From positions 1 through 64,000 of IMG/VR virus record IMGVR_UViG_3300036979_001044: 64,000 nucleotides of DNA; one strand, written 5' to 3'. The first letter of the stretch is position 1. The number at the start of each line of letters is the position of its first letter. This stretch comes from a virus. Made by a program: the position numbers and the translations under genes. Positions 7,319-14,849 of the stretch are shown here, piece by piece. The notes beneath the pieces were generated by a model, which had not been told where the DNA came from, did no database searches, and saw only the letters and a list, made by a program, of their open reading frames with translations.

Positions 7319-9085
7319 TCAACTCCCACGCAACTGCTGTGACAGTTCCGCTAGACTCGGAGGAGCCACCACCGGTGGTGCCGGAGGAGGCATTCCCGCA
7401 ACTGGCATGCTGCTACCCTGCATCTGCTGAGCAACTCCCGCGCACTGCTCCCGGAGGCCAGGCATGCACTCCTGGCAATAGCGGTCCTGGGGGGAGCACC
7501 GCCCGAAACAACGCTCCCGCCCACCAGGCAAAGCCATCCCAGGCGGCAGAGGGTAGGGGATAGCCCCCACTGTCTGCGCGTTAGCCATCTGCGAGAGAGG
7601 TGGCGGAGGAGGCACCCCCGGGTAACCCCCCGGGCCGGGTTGTGGGGCGTAAGGATTCCCAGCCGGAAGCGGTGCCGATTGCACTGGCGGAGGCATCGGC
7701 ATAGGCGGTGGAGCGCTCGCCGGTATCGACCCGGGAACCGGCGGTGGTGGCATTCCGAAAAATCCCGGGGGCGGGGGCGGAGGCGGAGGTTGCATTCCAG
7801 AAAATGCGGAGGGTGGAGGTTGCATTCCAGAAACTACCGGAGGCGGAGGTGCAAAATTCCCCGGAGGGGGCATCGCCTGTTGCGGGTAGAAATTGGGGGG
7901 CGCAGGAGCCTGCCCAGCACCAACTCCCTGGGCCCCGAATGTCTGCTGGTAGGGTTGAGCCATCATCGGCGGCGGCATGGCCACCGGAGCAGTTGGCGAT
8001 CCCACCGGATAGGGATTGGAATAGGGGTTTGGCCCCACCGGAGACATCGGAGCCCCAGGCATCGGTGCACCCATTGGCATCCCCGCCGCCTCACCCGGGA
8101 TCGGCAAACCAATCTCCTGGACAGCCCGCATCTGCTGCTCGGCGGTGTTCACCTTGTCCTCGGCGTCTAGATCCCACAACGCGCCGAGGGCCGGGTAGAA
8201 ATAAGGCGGGAGCGGCATGGGGTTCATGTCGACCACGCTGTACTCCACATCCATCTCGTTGGTCCCGGTCTTCCGCCGCTTGATCCGCATCGGCCGCCCG
8301 CTCATCGGGTGCACGATATGCAGGAGTCCGCGCTCGGCGATGAAATTCTGGATTGCCTCGTGAAGCATCGCCCCAGCTCCCAGAATGAACGGGCGCATTA
8401 CCCCACTGCGATCGATATGCCCCGTTGGGTTGTCGAGGACCGCCACATTGTAGAGATACTGCGTCCGGGTCTTCCCGTAGTCCTTGGCTCGCTTTTGCAT
8501 CATCATGTCGGACGAATTGATGGCCAAGTCCCGGGCTTTACAGATGAAACAACTCTCCGGTCCCGGGCAGTTCAGGCTCGATCCCCGCGGATGCTGAAAA
8601 GATCGCCAAAAATGCGACCGCACCCGCCGGTAGATGTTCCTCCCCGGCGCCCAAGCTGGTAGCAGATAAATCTGGAGAGCGACCTCATAACCAACCGGAA
8701 CATCATTGCCCCACTTCGGTTGACCCCCCGGGCCAGGAAACTTCACGTACTGCGCCCGAGATCCCCCACTCCTAGCCGCCTCCTCCTGGTACTCGCGGAA
8801 AGAAGCCCGGACCATCTCTTCATCGGGCATGTGAAAGGCCGGAACTCCTCCGGGCATCGTAAAAGTCGACGCCGGAGCCGCTAGAGGTGCGCCCCCGGGG
8901 TAGCCCGGAGGAGTGGCCGGGAACGGGGATGGAGCTGCCCCCGGGTACCCAGGAGCAACTGCCGACGGATAGCTGGGAGCCATCGCGGGGTAAGGCCCCG
9001 GTGCCGTAGGGGCAGGTACCGGAGCGTAACTAGGCCATTGAAAAGGCGCCGGGGGGTACCCGGCGGGATTCCCAAATTGATTCAT
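7319..9085 (-). CDS. gp32-like single-stranded DNA-binding protein with very long Pro-rich arms
   Basis: 588 aa, about twice T4 gp32. The ATG at 9085 follows GGAGGT with 7-nt spacing. Residues 1-85 are Pro/Ala/Tyr/Gly-rich. A folded core spans about 85-320 with a zinc-binding set H158, C173, C179 and C182 (CPGPESCFIC), as in gp32-type proteins. Residues about 335-535 are a long proline-rich region with runs of eight prolines. Near the C-terminus is a second cysteine cluster (RCFGRCSPQDRYCQEC). Assignment to ssDNA binding rests on the zinc motif and on sitting between recA and a UvsY-like gene. A matched promoter-like element lies just upstream. Confidence 0.7.
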   Translation of the reverse strand: MNQFGNPAGYPPAPFQWPSYAPVPAPTAPGPYPAMAPSYPSAVAPGYPGAAPSPFPATPPGYPGGAPLAAPASTFTMPGGVPAFHMPDEEMVRASFREYQEEAARSGGSRAQYVKFPGPGGQPKWGNDVPVGYEVALQIYLLPAWAPGRNIYRRVRSHFWRSFQHPRGSSLNCPGPESCFICKARDLAINSSDMMMQKRAKDYGKTRTQYLYNVAVLDNPTGHIDRSGVMRPFILGAGAMLHEAIQNFIAERGLLHIVHPMSGRPMRIKRRKTGTNEMDVEYSVVDMNPMPLPPYFYPALGALWDLDAEDKVNTAEQQMRAVQEIGLPIPGEAAGMPMGAPMPGAPMSPVGPNPYSNPYPVGSPTAPVAMPPPMMAQPYQQTFGAQGVGAGQAPAPPNFYPQQAMPPPGNFAPPPPVVSGMQPPPSAFSGMQPPPPPPPPGFFGMPPPPVPGSIPASAPPPMPMPPPVQSAPLPAGNPYAPQPGPGGYPGVPPPPPLSQMANAQTVGAIPYPLPPGMALPGGRERCFGRCSPQDRYCQECMPGLREQCAGVAQQMQGSSMPVAGMPPPAPPVVAPPSLAELSQQLRGS

Positions 9086-9102
9086 GTTTGCTACCTCCAT
9101 GG

Positions 9103-9134
9103 GTTAAATACTGGCGATACGACCAAATTGCTAA
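9103..9134 (-). promoter_or_regulatory. promoter-like element A upstream of the ssDNA-binding protein gene
   Basis: On the minus strand, TTAGCAA is followed after 11 nt by CGCCAGTATTTAAC, ending about 18 nt before the gene's start codon. An identical arrangement (same two blocks, same 11-nt spacing) occurs at 22132-22163. The blocks could be a -35 (TTAGCA) and a -10 (TATTTA) separated by 18 nt. The match between copies is seen in the sequence; promoter function is inferred. Confidence 0.5.
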
Positions 9135-9151
9135 GACACCTAGCGAAAAAC

Positions 9152-9670
9152 TCAAACCGAAAGACGAGGAGCCGCATCCTCCTGCGAGCGCACTACCGAT
9201 GTCTTCAGCATTTCCTTCTTCGCGCGAAAACCTTCCAGAATCGCCTGAGCCACGTTGTAGGCCTCCTCGGCCCGTTCCAGTTTCTTCTGGTGCACAAGAT
9301 ACAGCGGATCAGTCCGCATCTGCGCCTCCAGCAAGTACTGCGGCGGCTTCTTTTTCTCGTCGGCGGTACTGGCCAACGCCACGGTGAGCCCGTCTCTCCA
9401 GATCCGGTAGTCGCGTTCCTCGATCTCCCAGACCCGTTTTGCCTGAGCCGTCAACCGACCCCAGCGCATGATCTGGGCGGATACCACCTGAACCTGTTCC
9501 ACCAAACCCGCTTCCCAGATGACCAGCTCGTTCACGATTTTCCCATCAATAATGGGCCCCACTGGCGCCAAATCGCCGGTTCCAGTGACATCGACAATCA
9601 CGACCGGATTGATGAGAGCCAGCCGCTGCACGATTGCTTCAAGCGTCATGTGCTCTACTCGTTTGTTCAT
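9152..9670 (-). CDS. putative recombination mediator, UvsY-like
   Basis: 172 aa. After an N-terminal hydrophobic segment (VVIVDVTGTGDL), the protein is helical. A central block contains KKKPPQYLLEAQMRTDPLY, followed by a helix ending GFRAKKEMLKTS. That pattern (K-P-T/P, then a segment with D-P-x-Y, then K-x-x-x-L) is what I associate with UvsY-type mediators and their relatives. Its place directly before the ssDNA-binding protein and RecA genes fits. I cannot confirm it by alignment, so this is family-pattern inference. Confidence 0.42.
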   Translation of the reverse strand: MNKRVEHMTLEAIVQRLALINPVVIVDVTGTGDLAPVGPIIDGKIVNELVIWEAGLVEQVQVVSAQIMRWGRLTAQAKRVWEIEERDYRIWRDGLTVALASTADEKKKPPQYLLEAQMRTDPLYLVHQKKLERAEEAYNVAQAILEGFRAKKEMLKTSVVRSQEDAAPRLSV

Positions 9671-9671
9671 G

Positions 9672-10097
9672 CTAAGTCTCCCCTTCTGCCAGCAACGCCG
9701 ACTCTGATCCAGGCTCCAAAGCCTCTCGATAACGCCGTCGAGCGATATCCCATTCCGTAGTCAACACGGACAGAGCCTCTCGCTCATCAGCCTCAATCAC
9801 CTGGATGGCCTGGGCGATCTCCTGTTCTACCATCTGGCAGACCCGCGTTTTATCCGCGCTGATAACCCCCATCCGATCTGCGTACTCGCTGTCTAACTGC
9901 TTTCGCGATCGGGCTAGCCATTTCTCGGTGATCTCCTTCTGCTCCTGAAACTCGCGGTGTACCACTGCGATCTTGTCCGTTCCCTTTCGCATCGAAGCCC
10001 GCTTCCGCGCCTCGATATGATCAGTAATGACCAATCTTCGCTGGGTGTAGAGTTTCTCCGCCTCACGTAATTCTTGTTCCTCTGCGGTCAATGCCAT
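9672..10097 (-). CDS. hypothetical coiled-coil protein, 141 aa
   Basis: Almost entirely charged helix (many Glu, Arg, Gln), consistent with a long coiled coil. One cysteine, no membrane segment. ATG after GTAGGAG with 6-nt spacing. It lies between DNA polymerase and the UvsY-like gene, so a replication accessory role is possible but unproven. Confidence 0.55.
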   Translation of the reverse strand: MALTAEEQELREAEKLYTQRRLVITDHIEARKRASMRKGTDKIAVVHREFQEQKEITEKWLARSRKQLDSEYADRMGVISADKTRVCQMVEQEIAQAIQVIEADEREALSVLTTEWDIARRRYREALEPGSESALLAEGET

Positions 10098-10106
10098 GAC
10101 TGTCTC

Positions 10107-12881
10107 CTACGCTTTGGGCAACTTGGTTTTGTCCGACCAACTTCGCACCGTGTAATCACCATCCACTCGAATCGGGATAGGTGAAAATTCCGAATAATCC
10201 TCCATCAGGCGCTTGACCGCGATAGCGACCTCGGGAAGCACCTCTGCCGCACAATCGAGTTGGATCTCATCGTGCACGGTAGAGATGAGCTTGGCCGGAA
10301 GTGCGCGATCCTTGAGGTAGTGGGCAATCCGGACCAGGGACTCCTTGGTCAACTCGGCAGCCGTTCCCTGAATCAAGCTGGCGATGGCCTCTCGCTCAGC
10401 CTTCCCCCGTTCGAAATTATCAGAAATGTTCATCCCCTGTACTCGCCGAGGTCTACCAAACAAATTTTGAAAATAGCCCTTCTGCCGGCGGACCTGGGCC
10501 CAGAAAGTATCCCGAAAATCAACGATACCGTGGTACCGCTCAAAAAATTTGTTGAAATAAGACTCCGCTTCTTCCCTACTCACATGCACTTGGCGAGCGA
10601 ATCCAACCGGAGAAAGTCCGTAGCTGTTCGATACCACCCGCCCCTCTACCGTAAACCGATGCCGGGGCCCCGCGTTAATCAGATCGTAGACTTTCGCCTG
10701 CTGCGATTGAGCAAATTCTCCGAACGAGTCACCAGTCGCAGATTTTCTGGAGAGTAATCCCCATCGTTGTCGGTGCGATCGAAGTCCAATCCCCGGAAAT
10801 CCGATTCTGGAAACTTCCTCAAAGCCCACCGGACAAAATGCTCCCGTGACTTGAACTGAACCTTGATCCCCCGCCCCTTGTAGTTCTTCGAGGAAACGTG
10901 CGTATCCCGCTCGCAGCGCTGCACCATAGCATCGTAACGCCCACCCAAAGTATCTGCGCGCTTGTCGTGGTATTTCCCCTTCTGACAAGCGCAAAAAGAA
11001 TGACCAGCGCGAACATTGTCTACCAAAGACCATTTGATCGCCCCGCAACTCGCGCACCGCAACTCCACCACCCGACGCAGCCTCCCATCGCCCGCTCGAA
11101 TCTTTCCCACCTGCCCGGTCAACCGAAACGAACCGCACAGGCGTTTCGCCAATCGCGCCAACAGCAAGGCGTCGGGAATAAATTGCGGATGCCGCATCCC
11201 GCAAGGTTGCGGCACCCCCGTCTCGTAAATAGACGACATGATCTGGAGTTGCCGTAATCCCGTCATAAGTCAAAACCTCCTCAACACCACGGCACACCAA
11301 ACCATCATGCTTCACCCACTCAACCCCATCCCAAAGAAGATGATGATCTTGCACGCGCTCAATTGGGACCAACCCATCCTGCTGAGTCAACACCCGCTGC
11401 CCCTCCGAGATACAAAGCCCGAAATTAATCACTTTCGCCAGCCGCCGCATAGCTTTCTCAGCGGTCCCAAAAACTTCGATCGAAGTCCGTGTGTGGATAT
11501 CCTCGCCGTTCATGTACGCGGCAACCAAGATGGGATCTTTCGTGTAGTAAGCCAAAACGCGCAATTCGATCTGCGAATAATCAAAAAATAATCGCACCCA
11601 ACCCGGTCGCCCGACCACGTAGGATCTACGGATCGACCAGGGATCAGTACCGCCTTCCTCTAAACTTTTCCCCGAGTGTTTCTTGGCCCGATCGTCATCA
11701 TCTACCGGCTGATTCTGGAAGTTTGGGCTCTTGCAGCTGAGCCTTCCAGAAGTCGTTCCCATCTGCTGAAAATCAGGGTGCAGATAATTTCTGGAATCCA
11801 GTCGATCGAGAATTGATAGGGTATAGGTATTGGCCAGCTTTTCCGCCTCACGCCAGGCGAGGATGCGCTCGATGGCTGGGTGGACGTGGGCGAACTCGGC
11901 GAGTACCTCCTTGTCCACCGCGAACTGCTTAGCCGTACCCTTGGCTCCCCCACGAGTCATTTTATGGAGTCGACAACCGAGATCCTCCAGTAACAATTTC
12001 CGGATTACCGCATCAGAGCCAAGTTCGAGCTTTCTCCCTCCAAGCAATACGGTGATCTCCGCCTCCACCCGTTGCAGCTCCAACTGCAACCGCAACCGCA
12101 ACTTGGAGAGGTACTCGACATCAATGGCGATACCCTGCTCCTCCATGTCACAGATCACGTCCAGAAGATCCATCTCGGTCTTCCAGATTCTGGCGTAGCG
12201 CTGCGAGATAGAACGATGGGTCTGCTCGTAGAAAATATGGAGTCGATTGGTAAACTCTGTATCCCCGCAGGCATATTCCCCAAGTAGCCAGATAGGGACC
12301 TGGGAGTAGCCATACTGCGCTCGGTACGCCTCCACGCCCATCCGCTGCTGCTTGGCCAGGCGGTGGACCATCTCATCTACTCGCCCCTCGCCCACTTTGG
12401 CCTGGCTCTCCCCGAGATCCTCAACTGCCCGAGTCTTCAGCGCCACATACCGATTTTCGTCATAGAGCTTGGCTGCGATCATCGTATCGTACCAGGGAGC
12501 CGCGACCACCCAACCCTCCCGGTTCGCCATGTGCTTATCAAACTTCAGATGATGGCCGATCTTGAACTGAGGACCGGCGAGCAACTTGCGGATGTCCGGG
12601 GAGACCCGTTCGATATCGAGCTGGGCCTCCCCGGTGCAGTGCCGAAAGGGCGTGTAGAAATGATGTGTCTGCCCGTCGACCGTGCCAGCCAACGCCACCC
12701 CGCAGATCCGACTCTCTCTGAACCACTCCAACCCAGAAGTCTCGGTGTCGAATACCAGGATCTTGCTCGATTCCAGAAAACGGATCATTTGCTCGAATCG
12801 ATCCCCGGTCAAAACGATATGGTAATCGGGACGACGACGTTCCAGATCGTAGTCGTTAAATCCCGTCATCTGCACCGACAT
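10107..12881 (-). CDS. polA: family A DNA polymerase interrupted by an intein
   Basis: 924 codons. The 3'-5' exonuclease domain starts with FDTETSGLEW at about 44-53. Polymerase motif A is DYSQIELR (434-441). Motif B is split: RRLAKVINFGL, then a 263-residue intein (490-752), then SYGLSPVGFARQ. Motif C is HDE (870-872). After splicing, a ~661-aa enzyme lacking the 5' nuclease domain remains, as in T7-type and other phage replicative polymerases. The intact exteins on both sides suggest a working gene whose activity depends on protein splicing. Confidence 0.93.
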   Translation of the reverse strand: MSVQMTGFNDYDLERRRPDYHIVLTGDRFEQMIRFLESSKILVFDTETSGLEWFRESRICGVALAGTVDGQTHHFYTPFRHCTGEAQLDIERVSPDIRKLLAGPQFKIGHHLKFDKHMANREGWVVAAPWYDTMIAAKLYDENRYVALKTRAVEDLGESQAKVGEGRVDEMVHRLAKQQRMGVEAYRAQYGYSQVPIWLLGEYACGDTEFTNRLHIFYEQTHRSISQRYARIWKTEMDLLDVICDMEEQGIAIDVEYLSKLRLRLQLELQRVEAEITVLLGGRKLELGSDAVIRKLLLEDLGCRLHKMTRGGAKGTAKQFAVDKEVLAEFAHVHPAIERILAWREAEKLANTYTLSILDRLDSRNYLHPDFQQMGTTSGRLSCKSPNFQNQPVDDDDRAKKHSGKSLEEGGTDPWSIRRSYVVGRPGWVRLFFDYSQIELRVLAYYTKDPILVAAYMNGEDIHTRTSIEVFGTAEKAMRRLAKVINFGLCISEGQRVLTQQDGLVPIERVQDHHLLWDGVEWVKHDGLVCRGVEEVLTYDGITATPDHVVYLRDGGAATLRDAASAIYSRRLAVGAIGETPVRFVSVDRAGGKDSSGRWEAASGGGVAVRELRGDQMVFGRQCSRWSFFLRLSEGEIPRQARRYFGWALRCYGAALRAGYARFLEELQGAGDQGSVQVTGAFCPVGFEEVSRIGFPGIGLRSHRQRWGLLSRKSATGDSFGEFAQSQQAKVYDLINAGPRHRFTVEGRVVSNSYGLSPVGFARQVHVSREEAESYFNKFFERYHGIVDFRDTFWAQVRRQKGYFQNLFGRPRRVQGMNISDNFERGKAEREAIASLIQGTAAELTKESLVRIAHYLKDRALPAKLISTVHDEIQLDCAAEVLPEVAIAVKRLMEDYSEFSPIPIRVDGDYTVRSWSDKTKLPKA
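10626..11414 (-). mobile_element. intein in polymerase motif B, carrying an out-of-frame HNH gene
   Basis: 263 residues from Cys1 (TGT at 11412-11414) to Asn263 (AAC at 10626-10628), with Ser as +1 extein residue. Block A is CISEGQRVLTQQ. Block B is ATPDHVVYL with the T-x-x-H signature. Block F is KVYDLINAGPRHRFTVEGR. Block G ends VVSN, so the usual penultimate His is Ser; other inteins tolerate this. The insertion splits NFGL and SYGLS in the most conserved part of the polymerase, a typical intein site. The middle of the intein has no recognisable in-frame endonuclease; its DNA instead encodes one in another frame. Confidence 0.9.
10679..11266 (-). CDS. HNH homing endonuclease in an alternative frame inside the intein
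   Basis: 195 aa, read one base over from the polymerase frame. It has its own AGGAGG nine bases before the ATG, embedded in the intein codons for EEV. Cysteines at C71-C74 and C92-C94 form a likely zinc site. Residues 109-147 match the YDAMVQRC...NYKGRGI block of phage HNH enzymes. The HNH core is DFDRTDNDGDYSPENLRLVT at 161-180, followed by an N-rich basic end. Such enzymes make a site-specific cut that copies the surrounding element into intein-free alleles. Both frames remain open for 588 nt, which indicates overprinting under selection. Confidence 0.85.
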   Translation of the reverse strand: MTGLRQLQIMSSIYETGVPQPCGMRHPQFIPDALLLARLAKRLCGSFRLTGQVGKIRAGDGRLRRVVELRCASCGAIKWSLVDNVRAGHSFCACQKGKYHDKRADTLGGRYDAMVQRCERDTHVSSKNYKGRGIKVQFKSREHFVRWALRKFPESDFRGLDFDRTDNDGDYSPENLRLVTRSENLLNRSRRKSTI

Positions 12882-12890
12882 CCCGTACCC

Positions 12891-13136
12891 CTATCCCGGA
12901 AAAATAAGCGAAAGAGCTGGGAGAAGCGGGGAACCTCTATCGACCATCTGGGCCAGGAACTCCACCTCAGAAAAAGTCAGATTGACCGTTCCCCCGTCCT
13001 TGCTGGCCCCCTGAGAGCCAACCCGAACCCAACAATTGAGCCCTGGTATCCAGGCCACAATCTGCATGATCTGCGCCCCGCTGGGCAACACCGCCACCGG
13101 AGGAAGCCCCGGCCAGTTGACCTTGGTCAACTGCAT
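12891..13136 (-). CDS. small hypothetical protein, about 81 aa
   Basis: The protein (start MQLTKVNWPGLPP) has regular hydrophobic strands (PVAVLPSGAQIMQIVAW) and ends PALSLIFPG just before the polymerase start. The ATG at 13136 lacks a strong ribosome-binding site, and a GTG 18 nt upstream is an alternative. Reading further upstream runs into the shadow of the preceding gene, so I limit it to this part. Function unknown. Confidence 0.45.
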   Translation of the reverse strand: MQLTKVNWPGLPPVAVLPSGAQIMQIVAWIPGLNCWVRVGSQGASKDGGTVNLTFSEVEFLAQMVDRGSPLLPALSLIFPG

Positions 13137-13180
13137 CAAGGTCAGGTTCCACACCCACTGCGGGCCAACTGGTTGCGCCG

Positions 13181-14254
13181 TTAGGTGCGCCCCTTGCGTC
13201 CCCCGATGATCCAAGGGAGCCGAAAGAACCTCGGCGCGCTCCAGTTGAGAATTTGCCTCGTCCCCGTAGGCATACTCCCATCCGCCCTCTTCTGCTTCGC
13301 CCGCGGGATCGTTCCCACAATCTCCCGGACTACCGAGTACAGCGTCGGATAGAGCTGGCCCTGGAACTTGTAGCCCCCCTTCAGCACCACCACCTGAAGG
13401 GTTTTGCCCTGCCAAATACGGCTGAGCTTCATTCCGGGGCGCAACTGGGCTATGAGAGCACTGCGCTCCCGCTCCCGTTGCCACCGGCTGCGATTGTACC
13501 GTGCATGCCACCGTCGCACCTCCTCCTGCGCCTTCCGCTTGCGCGACTTGTTTTCTTCCTGTGCCCTGACAGGCTGCGCAGCAGCCCGTCCCTTTCTGGC
13601 CGCTACCCTGGCACTCTGTACAGTAGCGGCCAGCTTGGGGCGGAGTTTTATCGGCTTATCCGCCCCCTTCTTCTGTGCTCCCCGAGGGAGCTTGCCCTTG
13701 GGCTCCGCCTTTGCTTTGCCCCTTCCTTTCTTCTTCGCCATTCCTGCCACCTCCTCTAGCGCCGCCGCCGCAGGCCCGGTAATCGGGATCACCTCGGCGA
13801 GAGGCGGATCTACCAGCACCTCTTTGCTATCCGACTCATAGAACTGCTTCACCTCCGTAGGCGAAAGAGCCCGATCAATGATCCTTGAATAAGTACCCAC
13901 CGCCTGTTCTGCCGCCGGCTCAACGCCTAACCGCACCAGCTTCTTCGGATCAGTTTCCGGAACCAACGGCATCGTCTGCTCTGCCGGAGGAGGAATAACC
14001 GCCGGCTTGAGGAACGGGATAATCCCCGCCGATTTCTGGAACTCCAATGCGCGCTCGATAGCCGCCGTCTTGACAGCTGTCGCCTGGACGAGCTGCTCAA
14101 CCGTGACATCTTCGCCGAGCTTACGTTGCCAGTCGACCAGCACCCCGCTCGCGAAACGCATGAGGCAGTCGTCGATCACCCCGCACCCCTGATCCACGCA
14201 AAGAGACCCGGCAACCCCCTCCCATACCTGTCCGTAACATGCTGGCATTGGCAT
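13181..14254 (-). CDS. DUF2924-domain protein with N-terminal cysteine motif
   Basis: 357 aa; the ATG follows AAAGGA by 7 nt. The N-terminus has a CYG followed by C-x4-C-x5-C cluster. The middle (about 180-265) is Lys/Arg/Ala-rich and probably disordered. The C-terminal ~90 residues fit the DUF2924 pattern (LRPGMKLSRIWQGKTLQVVV, then GYKFQGQLYPTLYSVVREI and NWSAPRFF). That domain is common in phages and prophages with no fixed role. Located between the polymerase and the CobT-like gene. Confidence 0.6.
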   Translation of the reverse strand: MPMPACYGQVWEGVAGSLCVDQGCGVIDDCLMRFASGVLVDWQRKLGEDVTVEQLVQATAVKTAAIERALEFQKSAGIIPFLKPAVIPPPAEQTMPLVPETDPKKLVRLGVEPAAEQAVGTYSRIIDRALSPTEVKQFYESDSKEVLVDPPLAEVIPITGPAAAALEEVAGMAKKKGRGKAKAEPKGKLPRGAQKKGADKPIKLRPKLAATVQSARVAARKGRAAAQPVRAQEENKSRKRKAQEEVRRWHARYNRSRWQRERERSALIAQLRPGMKLSRIWQGKTLQVVVLKGGYKFQGQLYPTLYSVVREIVGTIPRAKQKRADGSMPTGTRQILNWSAPRFFRLPWIIGGRKGRT

Positions 14255-14327
14255 AACTGATTCCTTTCTGGATTTTTCTGGAGCACATACGAATTGGAAT
14301 AGCCCAAACCGTTCCAGAAATCCAGAC

Positions 14328-14849
14328 TTATTTCCCCCGCAAAATATCTCTCGCTCGATCACGAGCAGAGTAGATCATCGCCCGATATGTCACCAACGCT
14401 TTCCGACGAGGATCTCGCAAGCGAATTGCCTGAGCAGCAGCAGTAACAGACCCTTCCTCGACGATAGACATAAGCAAATCGAAGTCCTGAGCGCTCAACC
14501 GCTCCCGCAAAAGGCACAAATCCGATCGAGCCTCTAGCTGCCCGATAGGATCGAAATGAACAGGGTGCTTAGCTGTCTCCACCAGTAGCAGCCACTTAGA
14601 CCAGCGTCGAATGACCGTCTCGTAGACGAAATTGCTTTCCAGCCAGATCGATTTGTAAATCCAGCGTTCAAAATCCCGTTCCCCAATTTCTGGACAGCGT
14701 AGCGCCGAGATACAGCCGATCGAATACAACCGTGCGTAGAACTCGTTGTCCACGGGCTGTCCTCGTTCACCGACCCATCTATGCAAGCGTTTTGATCCCC
14801 ATGTAGCCCACTTCTCAATAATCTGTAGCCTCTCTGGTTGCACTTCCAC
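14328..14849 (-). CDS. HTH protein with sigma-factor-like C-terminus
   Basis: 173 aa starting at GTG 14849, 6 nt after AAGGAG and inside the end of the CobT-like gene (35-nt overlap). Residues about 118-173 read like a sigma-70 region 4 or related HTH: RLSAQDFDLLMSIVEEGSVT, then AAAQAIRLRDPRRKALVTYR. The N-terminal part is Trp-rich helix with one Cys pair. It could be a phage sigma-like factor or another DNA-binding regulator; the match is to the fold pattern only. Confidence 0.45.
   Translation of the reverse strand: MEVQPERLQIIEKWATWGSKRLHRWVGERGQPVDNEFYARLYSIGCISALRCPEIGERDFERWIYKSIWLESNFVYETVIRRWSKWLLLVETAKHPVHFDPIGQLEARSDLCLLRERLSAQDFDLLMSIVEEGSVTAAAQAIRLRDPRRKALVTYRAMIYSARDRARDILRGK

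Noticed and set aside
12967-13320. Minus-strand frame of 117 codons near the polymerase start
   Set aside because: Gly/Arg/Ser-rich and overlaps both the DUF2924 gene and the better-supported 81-aa frame.
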